This document shows, one piece after another, positions 16,295 through 25,706 of a stretch of DNA of 64,000 bases. The position numbers and the translations under genes are program-made. Source of the DNA: Acidimicrobiales bacterium (GTDB lineage: Bacteria > Actinomycetota > Acidimicrobiia > Acidimicrobiales > VFJN01); contig DATHJB010000043.1 in NCBI GenBank assembly GCA_035316325.1, positions 30,529-94,528 on the forward strand, read 5' to 3'. The notes under the pieces were generated by a model. That model saw only the letters and a program-made list of their open reading frames with translations, was not told where the DNA came from and did not search any database. The stretch's first letter is position 1; each line of letters opens with the position of its first letter.

Positions 16295-16654
16295 ATGGCG
16301 AAGTACATGTTGGCGACCCACACCGTGGAGGGTGCCTCCCGCGAGCCGGTGACCGAGGCCGAGGCGCAGGCCGGCTGGCAGAAGCTCGGCGAGGTGGAGG
16401 AGGAGATGAAGGCGACCGGTGCCTGGTTCTTCTCGGGGCGCCTCCACGACCCCGACACCGCCACAGTCCTGCGGCGGGCCGGCGACGAAGTCGTGACCAC
16501 CGACGGCCCCTTCGTCGAGTCCAAGGAGCACATCGCGGGCTTCTACATCATCGAGGCCCCCGATCTCGACGCCGCGCTCGGCTGGGGCTCGAAGGTGACC
16601 GTGTGCATCGGCGCGCCGATCGAGGTGCGTCCCTTCCTGGACACCGGGTCCTGA
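16295..16654 (+). CDS. YCII-related / DGPF-domain protein
   Basis: 119 residues with the family hallmark DGPFVESKEHIAGFYIIE and an N-terminal MAKYMLATHTVEG strand. The fold is a small ferredoxin-like alpha/beta protein. Genes of this kind are the standard partner and target of ECF42 sigma factors, and the sigma gene indeed follows 11 bases later. GAGGAG about nine bases before the ATG is the ribosome site. The biochemical role is not established. Confidence 0.88.
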   Translation: MAKYMLATHTVEGASREPVTEAEAQAGWQKLGEVEEEMKATGAWFFSGRLHDPDTATVLRRAGDEVVTTDGPFVESKEHIAGFYIIEAPDLDAALGWGSKVTVCIGAPIEVRPFLDTGS

Positions 16655-16665
16655 CCGAGCCGGAC

Positions 16666-17862
16666 GTGGACGAGGCCAGGGTCGGTCGGATCTTCCGTGA
16701 AGAGGCCGGGCGGTCGGTGGCCACGCTGGTACGGGCCTTCGGTGACATCGACCTGGCCGAGGACGCCGTCCAGGAGGCGTTCGCCGTCGCCCTGCAAAGG
16801 TGGCCGGCTGAGGGCCTACCGCCGAACCCGGGCGGGTGGATCACCACCACCGCCCGCCACCGGGCCATCGACCGGCTGCGCCGCGACGACCGCGGCCGGG
16901 AACTTCAGGAGCAGGCGGCGCTCGGCCGGTCCGAGGACGAGCCCGAGGCGACAGGTCCCGTGATCGACGATCGGCTCCGCCTCATCTTCACGTGCTGCCA
17001 TCCCGCACTGTCGACCGAGGCCCGGATCGCGCTCACCTTGCGACTGCTCGGGGGCCTCAGCACCCGGGAGGTCGCTGCAGCCTTCCTGGTCCCGGAAGCC
17101 ACCATGGCCAAGCGCCTGGTCCGAGCGAAGCACAAGATCAAAGCGGCCCGGATCCCCTACCGGGTGCCGACCGACCCCGAACTGGTCGATCGCCTCCCGC
17201 CCGTCCTCGCCGTCCTCTACCTCGTCTACAACGCCGGTGCCCCGGGCGCTCCCGGGGCCGACCTGCGCGGCGAGGCCATCCGGCTGACGCGCACCGTCGC
17301 CGCGCTGATGCCCGACGAGCCCGAGGTCGCCGGGCTGCTTGCCCTCCTGGTGCTCACCGAGGCACGGCAACCCGCCCGGGTCGACCACGACGGTTCACTT
17401 GTGGTGCTCAGGGACCAGGACCGCATCCTCTGGGACCACGCCCTCGTCGACGAGGGCCACGCCCTGGTCCGGGCCTGCGCCCGCCGAGACCGGCCGGGGC
17501 CCTACCAGCTCCAGGCCGCGATCGGTGATGTCCACAGCCAGGCGGCCTCGATCGAAGCAACGGACTGGCCCCAGATCCTCGCCCTCTACGACCACCTGCT
17601 CCGCTTGTCCCCGACACCGGTCGTGGCCCTCAACCGCGCCATCGCCTACGGCGAGGTCCATGGCCCGGCCCCCGCCCTCGCTCTCGTCGACCGGCTCGAC
17701 CTCGACACCTACTACCTCTTCCACGCCACACGCGCCGACCTCCTCCGGCGCCTCGCCCGCCCGGCCGACGCCGTCCGGGCCTACCAGACCGCCGCCGACC
17801 TGGCGCCCAGCCCGGCCGAGCGCACCTTCCTCGAAGGCCGCGCCGAACGACTTGCTCCTTGA
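16666..17862 (+). CDS. ECF42-type sigma factor with C-terminal TPR-like extension
   Basis: 398 residues from GTG 16666. Sigma region 2 is LAEDAVQEAFAVALQRWP and region 4 LSTREVAAAFLVPEATMAKR. About 220 further residues follow, with YLVYNAGAP, LHDLLRLSP-like helices (LYDHLLRLSPTPVVALNRA) and a repeat region. That long extension is diagnostic of ECF42, which has no anti-sigma factor and uses its own tail for control. A CTG at 16651 overlapping the previous stop is possible but GTG is more likely. It should activate the adjacent DGPF gene. Confidence 0.9.
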   Translation: MDEARVGRIFREEAGRSVATLVRAFGDIDLAEDAVQEAFAVALQRWPAEGLPPNPGGWITTTARHRAIDRLRRDDRGRELQEQAALGRSEDEPEATGPVIDDRLRLIFTCCHPALSTEARIALTLRLLGGLSTREVAAAFLVPEATMAKRLVRAKHKIKAARIPYRVPTDPELVDRLPPVLAVLYLVYNAGAPGAPGADLRGEAIRLTRTVAALMPDEPEVAGLLALLVLTEARQPARVDHDGSLVVLRDQDRILWDHALVDEGHALVRACARRDRPGPYQLQAAIGDVHSQAASIEATDWPQILALYDHLLRLSPTPVVALNRAIAYGEVHGPAPALALVDRLDLDTYYLFHATRADLLRRLARPADAVRAYQTAADLAPSPAERTFLEGRAERLAP

Positions 17863-17922
17863 TCGGACCGGCGTACCGGCAACCTCGTCGTAAGCTCTCC
17901 GAGCCACGAGTCGACGTCGCCG

Positions 17923-18369
17923 CTAGCGGTGGGGGCGGGGGTGGGCGGGGGGCGGGATCCAGCGGGGGTCGACGTCGTCGTCGGGTTCGAGGGGGCGCAT
18001 CGCCAGGTCGACGGCGCTCCACAGGGTCTTCGAGAACGGGTAGAAGACCAGCGGGACGACGACGGCGACCGTCACCGTGACCGCGATCAGGGGCCCGACG
18101 GCGATGTCCGGGTAGGTGATGATCAGGCCGGCCGTCATCGTGACGAACAGGGCACCGAAGCTGACGATCGTGTTCATGCCCAGGGCGCCCATCCAGTGGC
18201 CCTCGATCCGCTGCTCCAGCGGGAAGTCGCAGCGGGGGCAGCGCTCCCGGATCGTGAACCAGCGCTGGAACAGGCCCGACGCCCCGCACACCGGGCACCG
18301 CCGGGTGAGCCCCCGCCCCAGCAGCCGGGGCACCGTCAGCGGGGCCAGCCGGCCGGGTTCGTCGTCCAC
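17923..18369 (-). CDS. DUF983 family membrane protein
   Basis: 148 residues. A zinc-ribbon-like pair, CPVCG and CPRCDF (about 25-45), precedes two membrane helices (about 63-85 and 88-112). This arrangement matches DUF983 proteins of unknown function, often near cytochrome oxidase genes in other bacteria; none is nearby here. The tail is Pro/His-rich. It converges on the sigma gene across 60 unremarkable bases. Confidence 0.82.
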   Translation of the reverse strand: MDDEPGRLAPLTVPRLLGRGLTRRCPVCGASGLFQRWFTIRERCPRCDFPLEQRIEGHWMGALGMNTIVSFGALFVTMTAGLIITYPDIAVGPLIAVTVTVAVVVPLVFYPFSKTLWSAVDLAMRPLEPDDDVDPRWIPPPAHPRPHR

Positions 18370-18416
18370 GGGCCCAGCATGCCGGACGCGGCCGCGGCGA
18401 CCTAGCGTCTCCGGGC

Positions 18417-19895
18417 ATGGGGGAACTGCACTTCCGATCGGCCAGCGAGCTGTGTGCGTTGCTGGCGAAGGGCGAGGTGTCCAGCGTCGAGCTGCTGGAC
18501 CACTTCCTGCGCCGGGTCGAGTCGGCCGACCTGGGCGGGCGGGTCAACGCCGTCGTCGCCCTCGACGTCGACCGCGCCCGGCAGCGAGCCGAAGATGCCG
18601 ACGCCGCCCGCGCCCGGGGCGAGAGCTGGGGGCCGCTGCACGGGCTGCCGATGACCGTCAAGGACACCTTCGAGACCAAGGGCCTGGTCACCACGTCCGG
18701 GGCGCCCGAGCTGCGCGACCACGTGCCCGACGCCGACGCCACCTCGGTCGCCCGGCTCAAGGCGGCGGGCGCGGTCGTGTTCGGGAAGACCAACACGCCC
18801 CTCTACGCCGGCGACCTGCAGACCTACAACGACGTCTACGGGCGGACCGACAACCCGTGGGCACTCGACCGCACGGCGGGCGGGTCGTCGGGCGGCCCGG
18901 CCGCGGCGCTGGCCGCCGGACTCACGGGGTTCGAGCTGGGCAGCGACATCGGCGGCTCCATCCGCAACCCGGCCCACTTCTGCGGGGTCTTCGGCCTCAA
19001 GACGACCTGGGGCATCATCCCGGCCCGGGGTCACATCCCGGGCCCGCCGGGCTCGCTCGGCACCCCGGACGTGGGCGTCTTCGGCCCGATGGGGCGCAGC
19101 GCCGCCGACCTGGCCCTCGGCCTCGACGTGCTGGCGGGGCCCGACGAGCGCGACGGCGTCGGCTGGCGGCTGGAGCTGCCGGCACCCCGCAACGGGGGAG
19201 CGCTCGCCGGCCTGCGGGTGGCGACCTGGTTCGACGACCCGTTCGTCCCGCTGGCGGCCGACGTCCGGGCCTGCCTCGACGAGGCGGCCGCGGCGCTGGC
19301 CGACGGGGGCGCCACGGTGGTCGCCCTCGACACGCCGCCCGTCGGGCTCGGTGACCTCACCCGCTCGTGGGAGAGCCTGGTGCTCCCCCTGACCTTCGCC
19401 GGTCTGCCCGACGAGACGTTCGCCGGGTTCGCCGCCGCGGCCGACAGCACGCCGACGACCGGTCCCGGAGCCGACGAGCCGGCGATCCGGGCGCTGCGCG
19501 CCATCACCCGGCGCCACCGGGACTGGCTGCGGGCCGACGAGCGGCGCCAGCACCACCGCGCCGCCTTCGCCCGGCTGTTCCGGGACCACGACGTGCTGCT
19601 CGCCCCGGTCATGACCACCGCCGCCTTCCCGCACGACACCGAGCGCGAGATCATCGCCCGCACGCTCGACGTCGACGGCACGACCCGCTCCTACATGGAC
19701 GGCATCGCCTGGAACGGCGGTATCGGCACGCTGCTGGTGCCGGTCGCCGTGCCGCCGGCCGGCCGGACGCCGCAGGGGCTGCCCGTGGGCGTCCAGGTGG
19801 TGGCCGGCCATCTGGAGGACCGGACGGCGATCGCCGTCGCGGGCCACCTGGAGGATCTGCTCGGCGGCTTCACCCCGCCGCCGGACTTCGCCTGA
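18417..19895 (+). CDS. Amidase (amidase signature family)
   Basis: 492 residues. The catalytic triad Ser-cisSer-Lys is readable: Lys in GLPMTVKDTFETKG, the Gly/Ser loop AGGSSGGPAAALAAG, and the nucleophile Ser in GSDIGGSIRNPAHFCG. These cytosolic enzymes hydrolyse amides to acids and ammonia. The substrate range is broad and cannot be fixed by sequence. GatA is excluded because gatB/gatC are absent and the C-terminal half differs. It stands alone. Confidence 0.92.
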   Translation: MGELHFRSASELCALLAKGEVSSVELLDHFLRRVESADLGGRVNAVVALDVDRARQRAEDADAARARGESWGPLHGLPMTVKDTFETKGLVTTSGAPELRDHVPDADATSVARLKAAGAVVFGKTNTPLYAGDLQTYNDVYGRTDNPWALDRTAGGSSGGPAAALAAGLTGFELGSDIGGSIRNPAHFCGVFGLKTTWGIIPARGHIPGPPGSLGTPDVGVFGPMGRSAADLALGLDVLAGPDERDGVGWRLELPAPRNGGALAGLRVATWFDDPFVPLAADVRACLDEAAAALADGGATVVALDTPPVGLGDLTRSWESLVLPLTFAGLPDETFAGFAAAADSTPTTGPGADEPAIRALRAITRRHRDWLRADERRQHHRAAFARLFRDHDVLLAPVMTTAAFPHDTEREIIARTLDVDGTTRSYMDGIAWNGGIGTLLVPVAVPPAGRTPQGLPVGVQVVAGHLEDRTAIAVAGHLEDLLGGFTPPPDFA

Positions 19896-19900
19896 GCCCA

Positions 19901-19945
19901 CGTTGCGGCGTCGACGCACCGAAACGGTCGCTCCGGGCCGCAACG
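19901..19945. repeat. Hairpin repeat with ACCGAAACGGT core, copy 1
   Basis: Arms CGTTGCGGC (19901-19909) and GCCGCAACG (19937-19945) are perfectly complementary. The loop holds a second small hairpin, ACCG-AAA-CGGT (19918-19928). It sits between the stops of two convergent genes, so it may act as a two-way terminator. The core GC(A/G)CCGAAACGGTCGC(T/C)CC recurs at 43148-43166. Confidence 0.6.
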
Positions 19946-19967
19946 ACGGCGACGTTCCGTCAGGGCG

Positions 19968-22199
19968 TCACGTGACGGGCTCGACGCTCACGACGGCGCT
20001 GTAGGCGGGCACCTTCGAGCCCGGCTCGCGGTGCTCGGCGCCGGTCGGGATCAGCACGTTGCCCTCCGGCCAGTGGACCTGCAGCGAGCGGGCGGGGAGG
20101 CGCACCAGCTTGGCGGTGCCCTCGAAGGTGCCGGTGTCCGACGTCAGGCGCACCCGGTCGCCGTCGGCGAGGCCCAGGTCGGCAGCGTCGGCGTGGTCGA
20201 CGAACACGGCATCGCGGACCGCGCCCGTCAGCGGGTCGACCGCGGCGTGGACCATCGAGTTGAACTGCTTGCCCCGGCGGGTGGTCACCAGGAACCGGCC
20301 GTCGGGCAGGTCGGGCTCGACCGGGGTCAGCACGGAGAAGTGGCCTCGGCCATCGGGCGTGGGGAAGGCGCCGTCGGCGCACAGGTGCCGGCCGCCCCAC
20401 TGCACCTGGTCACCGGGCTCGGCGAGGGTCTCGATGCCGGCGTAGAACGGCACGACGTCGGCGATCTCGGCCCGCAGGTCGCGGTTGGTGGGCCAGGCGA
20501 AGCGGTCGGCGAGGTCGGGCCGGGTACGGGCGGCGACCTCGGCGAACAGGCGCCACTCGCTGCGGGCCTCGCCCACCCGGCGGGGGATCTCGGGGCTGAA
20601 GATGATGCGGCGCTCGGTGGTGGTCTCGGTGCCGCCGCCCTCCTGCTCGTAGCGGGTGGCGACCGGCAGGAGCAGCACGTCGTCGCCGTCGACCAGCATC
20701 TGGCTGCTCAGCACCACGTCCTGGTGGACCCGCAGGGGAACGTTGGCCAGCGCGGCCTCGACCCGGGGCGGGTCGGGCAGCACGTCGAGGAAGTTGCCGC
20801 CCGACATCCACAGCACGTCGAGGTCGCCCCGCTCGGCGGCGTCGACCATCTCGGGGGCGGTGAGGCCCGGAGCCGGAGGGACGGGGAAGCCCCACTGCTC
20901 GGCCAGCGCCGCGGCGTGCACGTCGTCGACCGGCAGGCCGCCCGGGAGAGCCGTGGCGTAGGCACCCATCTCGGCGCCGCCCTGCACGCCCGAGTGGCCC
21001 CGGATGGGCATGAGGCCCGCGCCGTCCCGGCCCACGTCGCCCCGGGCGAGGGCCAGGTTGACGATGGCCTGCACGCCGGCGACCGAGTCGCGGTGCTGGG
21101 TGATGCCCATCGACCAGAGGTGGATGGCGGCGCCGGCCTTCATGAGCTCGTCGACGAAGGCGTCGACGGTGGGGCGGTCGACGCCGGCGAGACGCAGGAG
21201 GTCGTCGAGGTCCTGCCCGTCGAGATCCTGCCGCAGCGCCGCGAAGCCCTCGGTGTGCTCGGCGACGAACCGCTCGTCGATCCCGCCCCGCTCGACCAGC
21301 AGCTTGAGCGCCGCGTTGGCCAGGGCGACGTCGCCGCCGGGGCGGACCGGCACGTGCAGGTCGCTCATCTTCGTGCCGAAGACCGCCGACTCGACGTTGG
21401 ACGGCACCCAGTAGCGCTCGAGCCCGGGCTCCAGGTAGGGGTTGACCACGACCACCCGGCAGCCCCGGCGACGGGCCAGGTAGAGGTACTTCATGAACAC
21501 CGGCTGGTTGTTGGCCGGGTTGGCGCCCCACAGGACCACCAGGTCGCTCTCGATCACGTCCTGGTAGGAGCAGGTGGTGGCGGCCACGCCGATGGTCGCC
21601 TTGAGGCCGAGGGTCGAGGGGGCGTGGCAGACGCGGGCGGCCGAGTCGACGCCGGCGATCCCCAGCGCCCGGGCCGCCTTGCCGGCGACGTAGTAGGTCT
21701 CGTTGGTGATGCCCCGGCTGGTCAGGTAGAGGGCGACGCGGTCGGGCTCCGCGGTGCCGAGGGCCGAGGTGAGGGCGTCGAGGGCCTCGTCCCAGGTGAC
21801 GCGGCGGAACCCGGGCTCGCCGCGGCGGCGTCGCATGGGGTGGGCCAGGCGGCCGAGGCGGCGGAGCTGGCTGCCGGTCTTGGTGCGGAGGGGGCCGACG
21901 TCGGCCAGGAGCGCCGGGTCGAACGGGTCGGCGGTGTTGAGCTTCAGGAGCTGCAGGCGGGTGGAGCAGAGGTGGACGCCGTCGAGGGTCCAGTCGTGCA
22001 GCCCGGTGACGCCCAGTGCGCAGCCGTCGCAGGCGCCCCGGTTCAGGACCTTCAACGCGTAGACGGGGTGCTTGCGGTTGTCCCACGCCGTCTTGGCCAT
22101 CTCGCGGTAGTGGTGGGGCTTCTGCTCGCCGACGCCGTTGGGCCGCCAGCCCGCCCACAGCCGGGGGTTCCAGCCGGTGAACTGCTCGCGGAGGCTCAC
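19968..22199 (-). CDS. FdhF/YdeP-family molybdopterin oxidoreductase
   Basis: 743 residues from GTG 22199, one base after fdhD. The protein shows the molybdopterin-guanine-dinucleotide folds (ALYLTSRGITNETYYVAGKAAR, VVLWGANPANNQPV, IRGHSGVQGGAEMG) and a C-terminal beta-barrel domain. The N-terminus has only CDGC (57-60), so a complete 4Fe-4S motif like that of true formate dehydrogenases is not visible. This matches the YdeP branch, whose substrate is unsettled (acid resistance in E. coli). Close coupling with fdhD, which delivers sulfur to the Mo ligand, shows that it is a Mo or W enzyme. No electron-carrier subunit is adjacent. Confidence 0.88.
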   Translation of the reverse strand: MSLREQFTGWNPRLWAGWRPNGVGEQKPHHYREMAKTAWDNRKHPVYALKVLNRGACDGCALGVTGLHDWTLDGVHLCSTRLQLLKLNTADPFDPALLADVGPLRTKTGSQLRRLGRLAHPMRRRRGEPGFRRVTWDEALDALTSALGTAEPDRVALYLTSRGITNETYYVAGKAARALGIAGVDSAARVCHAPSTLGLKATIGVAATTCSYQDVIESDLVVLWGANPANNQPVFMKYLYLARRRGCRVVVVNPYLEPGLERYWVPSNVESAVFGTKMSDLHVPVRPGGDVALANAALKLLVERGGIDERFVAEHTEGFAALRQDLDGQDLDDLLRLAGVDRPTVDAFVDELMKAGAAIHLWSMGITQHRDSVAGVQAIVNLALARGDVGRDGAGLMPIRGHSGVQGGAEMGAYATALPGGLPVDDVHAAALAEQWGFPVPPAPGLTAPEMVDAAERGDLDVLWMSGGNFLDVLPDPPRVEAALANVPLRVHQDVVLSSQMLVDGDDVLLLPVATRYEQEGGGTETTTERRIIFSPEIPRRVGEARSEWRLFAEVAARTRPDLADRFAWPTNRDLRAEIADVVPFYAGIETLAEPGDQVQWGGRHLCADGAFPTPDGRGHFSVLTPVEPDLPDGRFLVTTRRGKQFNSMVHAAVDPLTGAVRDAVFVDHADAADLGLADGDRVRLTSDTGTFEGTAKLVRLPARSLQVHWPEGNVLIPTGAEHREPGSKVPAYSAVVSVEPVT

Positions 22200-22200
22200 G

Positions 22201-23001
22201 TCAGCCGACCCCCGCGCCCGAGTAGACGTTGAGCCGGCCGTCGCGGGCGAAGCCGCACAGGGTCATCTCGGCCAGGCGGGCGGCGCTCACGGCGAGCGAC
22301 GACGGGGCGCTGACCGCCACCACCGTCGCGACGCCGGCGGCCCAGGCCTTCTGCACGATCTCGAAGCTGGCCCGGCCGCTCACCCACAGGCCCAGGCCGG
22401 TGGCGGGGAGGCGGCCGTCGAGCAGCAGGCGCCCGACCACCTTGTCGACGGCGTTGTGGCGACCGATGTCCTCCCTGGTGACCAGGGGTTCGCCGTCGGG
22501 GGCGAACAGCATGGCGGCGTGGACGGCGCCGGTGGCGTCGAACAGCTCCTGCGACTTGGCGGCCCGGGATGCGAGGTCGGCGAGGACGTCGAGCGGTGGG
22601 GGCTCGCTCGGCGGGAGGGGCCGCAGGCGGTCGCGCAGCTCGTCGATGGCGGTGGTGCCGCACATCCCGCACGCCGAGGTGGTGGCGGTGAGGCGGGGCG
22701 TCGGTGTCGGGGCGAGGCCGCCGGTCTCGACGGTGACGACGTTGAAGTCGCTCTCTATCGCCGCCCCGGTGCCGCAGTAGCGGCAGCCTCGGACGGGCGC
22801 GCCGGCCAGGAGCCCTTCGGTGTGGCAGAAGCCGGCGGCCAGCTCGAAGTCGTGGCCGGGGGTGCGCATGGTGGTGGCGACCAGCACGCCGTCGAGGTGG
22901 ATCTCCAGCGGCTCCTCGACGATCAGCTCGTCCGGCCGCTGGCTGGACGTCCGCCCGTCGAAGTGCCGCGTGAGCACCTTCATCGTCCGACCGCGCGACA
23001 T
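22201..23001 (-). CDS. fdhD: Formate dehydrogenase accessory sulfurtransferase FdhD
   Basis: 266 residues from ATG 23001, chosen because the alignable part begins there (DELIVEEPLEIHLDG); an upstream in-frame ATG at 23058 adds residues with no family likeness. The sulfur-carrying Cys pair is CGMCG (Cys111, Cys114). REDIGRHNAVDKVVG and SGRASFEIVQKA are typical. FdhD passes sulfur from IscS to the molybdenum cofactor before insertion into the enzyme encoded next. One base separates the two genes. Confidence 0.93.
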   Translation of the reverse strand: MSRGRTMKVLTRHFDGRTSSQRPDELIVEEPLEIHLDGVLVATTMRTPGHDFELAAGFCHTEGLLAGAPVRGCRYCGTGAAIESDFNVVTVETGGLAPTPTPRLTATTSACGMCGTTAIDELRDRLRPLPPSEPPPLDVLADLASRAAKSQELFDATGAVHAAMLFAPDGEPLVTREDIGRHNAVDKVVGRLLLDGRLPATGLGLWVSGRASFEIVQKAWAAGVATVVAVSAPSSLAVSAARLAEMTLCGFARDGRLNVYSGAGVG

Positions 23002-23148
23002 GTCCCGGAGGGTAACGGGGCGACGAACCCGTGGTGTCCACGTCGTCGCCGGGTCCACTACTCATCGCGCTGGCGGCGGCACGGGTCGACCCCGGGACGA
23101 GTAGGGTCGGGTTTGCAAGTGGGGTGCCCGAACCTGGGGGGCGGGAAC

Positions 23149-25668
23149 ATGACCGAAGTCGCCGGTGCGTTGCGCGCTCGCCCCGCCACGTACGCGGGCC
23201 TGTTCGTCGTGACGCTGACCACGCTCATGTACGAGATCGTGCTGACGCGGATCTTCAGCGTGACGATGTGGTACCACTTCGCATTCGTCGCGATCTCGGT
23301 CGCGCTGTTCGGCATGACGGTGGGCGCGTTGATCGTGCACCTGCGGCCCGCCATGTTCCCCGACGAGGCGGTCAAGCGGCAGATGCACCGCTTCTCGCTG
23401 TTCTTCTCCGTGTCGATCGTGGTGGCGTTCCTGACCCAGCTCGCGGTCCCCTTCGTTCCCCGCCTGACCGCGGTCGGCCTGTGGTCGGTCCTGCTCACGT
23501 GCGTCGTCATCTCGGTCCCGTTCGTCTGCAGCGGGGTGGTCGTGTGCCTGGCGCTGACGAGGTTCCCGAGCCGGGTGAACCGCCTCTACGCCACCGACCT
23601 GGTCGGTGCGGGGCTGGGCTGTGTGTTGCTGGTGGTCGCCTTCAACTGGCTCGACGGTCCGAGCCTGGTCGTGGGTGTGGCCGCCCTCGCGAGCGTCGCC
23701 GCGCTCGCCTTCGCCGTCGACGCCGGCGTCCGCGGCGGCAAGATCGTGTCGGTCGCCGTCCTCGCGACGTTCGCGGTCGTGTCGGTCGGCAACAACATCC
23801 GCCACGACGACGGCAAGCCGTTCATCCGCGTGCTGTGGACCAAGGAGGTGCAGGATCCTCTGCACGTCCAGGATCGCTGGAACGCCTTCTCACGGGTCAC
23901 TGTCGACGGCGACATGAACCGGGCCGGGCCGCCCGCGGGCTGGGGCCTCAGCACGACTCTCGATCCGAGCATCACGGTGCCGCAGCTCACGCTCACGATC
24001 GACTCGACGGCGGCCACGTCGATGACCGGGTACGACGGCGGCGCCGACGAGACCGATTTCCTGCGCTACGACGTGACCAACATCGGCTTCCACGCGCAGG
24101 ACCGGGGCTGCGACGTCGCCACCATCGGCGTCGGGGGAGGCCGCGACGTCCTGTCGGCCCTCGAGTTCGGGTGCGACGACGTCACCGGGATCGAGATCAA
24201 CGGCAACATCCTCGGCCTGCTCAACGACACCTACGGCGACTTCAGCGGGCACCTCGACGAGGACCCACGGGTCCACTTCGTCAACGACGAGGCTCGGAGC
24301 TGGCTTACCCGCACCGATCGTCGCTTCGACCAGATCCAGATCTCGATGATCGACACGTGGGCGGCCACGGCGGCGGGGGCGTTCTCGCTCAGCGAGAACT
24401 CGCTCTACACGACCGACGCCTGGGCGACCTTCTTCGACCGGCTCAGTCCCGGCGGCGTCCTGTCGGTGTCACGTTGGTACGAGGCCCCCGGTCGGGAGCC
24501 GCTCGAGATGCTGCGCACGACCGCGCTGGCGGCCCAGGCGCTGACCGAGCGGGGTGTCGAGAACCCGCGCGACCACATCCTGATCTACGCGGGCCCCCAG
24601 AACCTCGACGGGGTCAGCGTCGCGACGCTGCTGGTCAGCCCGGAGCCCTTTCCCGAGGCGACGATCGACGCCCTGACACGGACGGCCGACCGGATGGAGT
24701 TCCCGGTCGTCCTGACGCCCGACAGCGTGGGCGACTCCCGGTTCGCGGAGCTCGCGGTCGCCGGTGGACCGGAGGAGGCGATCGGGCGTTTCAAGCCCGA
24801 CATCTCGGCGCCGACCGACGACCGGCCGTTCTTCTTCCAGATGGCGAGGCTCAGCACGTTCCTCGGCGGCGAGGGGTTCAGCGACGAGCAGGTGTACCGG
24901 TCCGTGGCCACCCTCGCGCTGCTGGCACTGGCCGTGCTGCTCCTGGCCGGAGTGTGCATCGGGGGCCCGCTGGTGCACATGGCCCGGGCGGAGGGCCGGC
25001 GGCGGGACCGGGCGATGCGGCCGTTCTACCTGTTCTTCGCCGGCATCGGGCTCGGGTTCATGTTCGTCGAGTTCAGCCAGCTCCAGCGGTTGTCGACCTT
25101 CCTGGGGCATCCCACCTACGCCCTGGGCGTGGTGCTGTTCACGGTGCTGCTGTTCGGCGGGGTGGGCAGCATGCTGGTCGAACGGGTGACCGACCCCCGG
25201 CGACCCCGGTCGTTGCTCCTGCCCCTGGCCGCGCTGTTGGGCCTGCTGGTGGTGTTCGGGGTGGCGACGCCGCAGGTCATCGACACCATGGACGGCGAGA
25301 CGACGCCGGTGCGGATCCTCACCGCGGTGGCGATCCTGGCCCCGCTCGCGCTCCTGATGGGCATGCCGTTCTCGATCGGCATGCGGGCCGCGGGGCGCGT
25401 CACCGGTGCACCGACCGCGTTCCTGTGGGGCATCAACGGGGCGATGTCGGTGGTGGGATCGGTGATGGCGGCGCTGGTGTCGATCTTCTTCGGCATCACG
25501 GCCACGTTCGCCACCGGGTTCCTCACCTACGTCCTCGCGGCGGTCTCGCTGTGGACGATCGTGGGCACGCTGCGGGCGGGCACCGGCGCCGACGAGCCCG
25601 ACGAACCGTTGGTGGCCCCCGCGGACCCGTCCGAGGTCCTCGCCGACGTCGCCCCAGCCGGCGGGTGA
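23149..25668 (+). CDS. Membrane protein with spermidine-synthase-like domain
   Basis: 839 residues from ATG 23149, with a GGGGGGCGGG ribosome site. An N-terminal block of about seven helices (16-225) starts LFVVTLTTLMYEIVLTRIFS. The central Rossmann domain (about 255-560) has IGVGGGRDVLSALEFGCDDV and GIEIN, like polyamine aminopropyltransferases. The C-terminal block (about 585-810) has further helices including FYLFFAGIGLGFMFVEFSQL. The active-site acids of true spermidine synthases are not obvious and no speD is nearby. It may be a membrane-bound aminopropyl- or methyltransferase acting on a lipid or polyamine. It is alone, divergent from fdhD. Confidence 0.82.
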   Translation: MTEVAGALRARPATYAGLFVVTLTTLMYEIVLTRIFSVTMWYHFAFVAISVALFGMTVGALIVHLRPAMFPDEAVKRQMHRFSLFFSVSIVVAFLTQLAVPFVPRLTAVGLWSVLLTCVVISVPFVCSGVVVCLALTRFPSRVNRLYATDLVGAGLGCVLLVVAFNWLDGPSLVVGVAALASVAALAFAVDAGVRGGKIVSVAVLATFAVVSVGNNIRHDDGKPFIRVLWTKEVQDPLHVQDRWNAFSRVTVDGDMNRAGPPAGWGLSTTLDPSITVPQLTLTIDSTAATSMTGYDGGADETDFLRYDVTNIGFHAQDRGCDVATIGVGGGRDVLSALEFGCDDVTGIEINGNILGLLNDTYGDFSGHLDEDPRVHFVNDEARSWLTRTDRRFDQIQISMIDTWAATAAGAFSLSENSLYTTDAWATFFDRLSPGGVLSVSRWYEAPGREPLEMLRTTALAAQALTERGVENPRDHILIYAGPQNLDGVSVATLLVSPEPFPEATIDALTRTADRMEFPVVLTPDSVGDSRFAELAVAGGPEEAIGRFKPDISAPTDDRPFFFQMARLSTFLGGEGFSDEQVYRSVATLALLALAVLLLAGVCIGGPLVHMARAEGRRRDRAMRPFYLFFAGIGLGFMFVEFSQLQRLSTFLGHPTYALGVVLFTVLLFGGVGSMLVERVTDPRRPRSLLLPLAALLGLLVVFGVATPQVIDTMDGETTPVRILTAVAILAPLALLMGMPFSIGMRAAGRVTGAPTAFLWGINGAMSVVGSVMAALVSIFFGITATFATGFLTYVLAAVSLWTIVGTLRAGTGADEPDEPLVAPADPSEVLADVAPAGG

Positions 25669-25706
25669 GCGGGAACGCCCCCTCGGCCGTCTCCTAGGGT
25701 GACCCC

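Noticed and set aside
18417..19895. GatA subunit of the amidotransferase
   Set aside because: gatB and gatC are absent and the C-terminal half does not follow GatA; a general amidase fits better.
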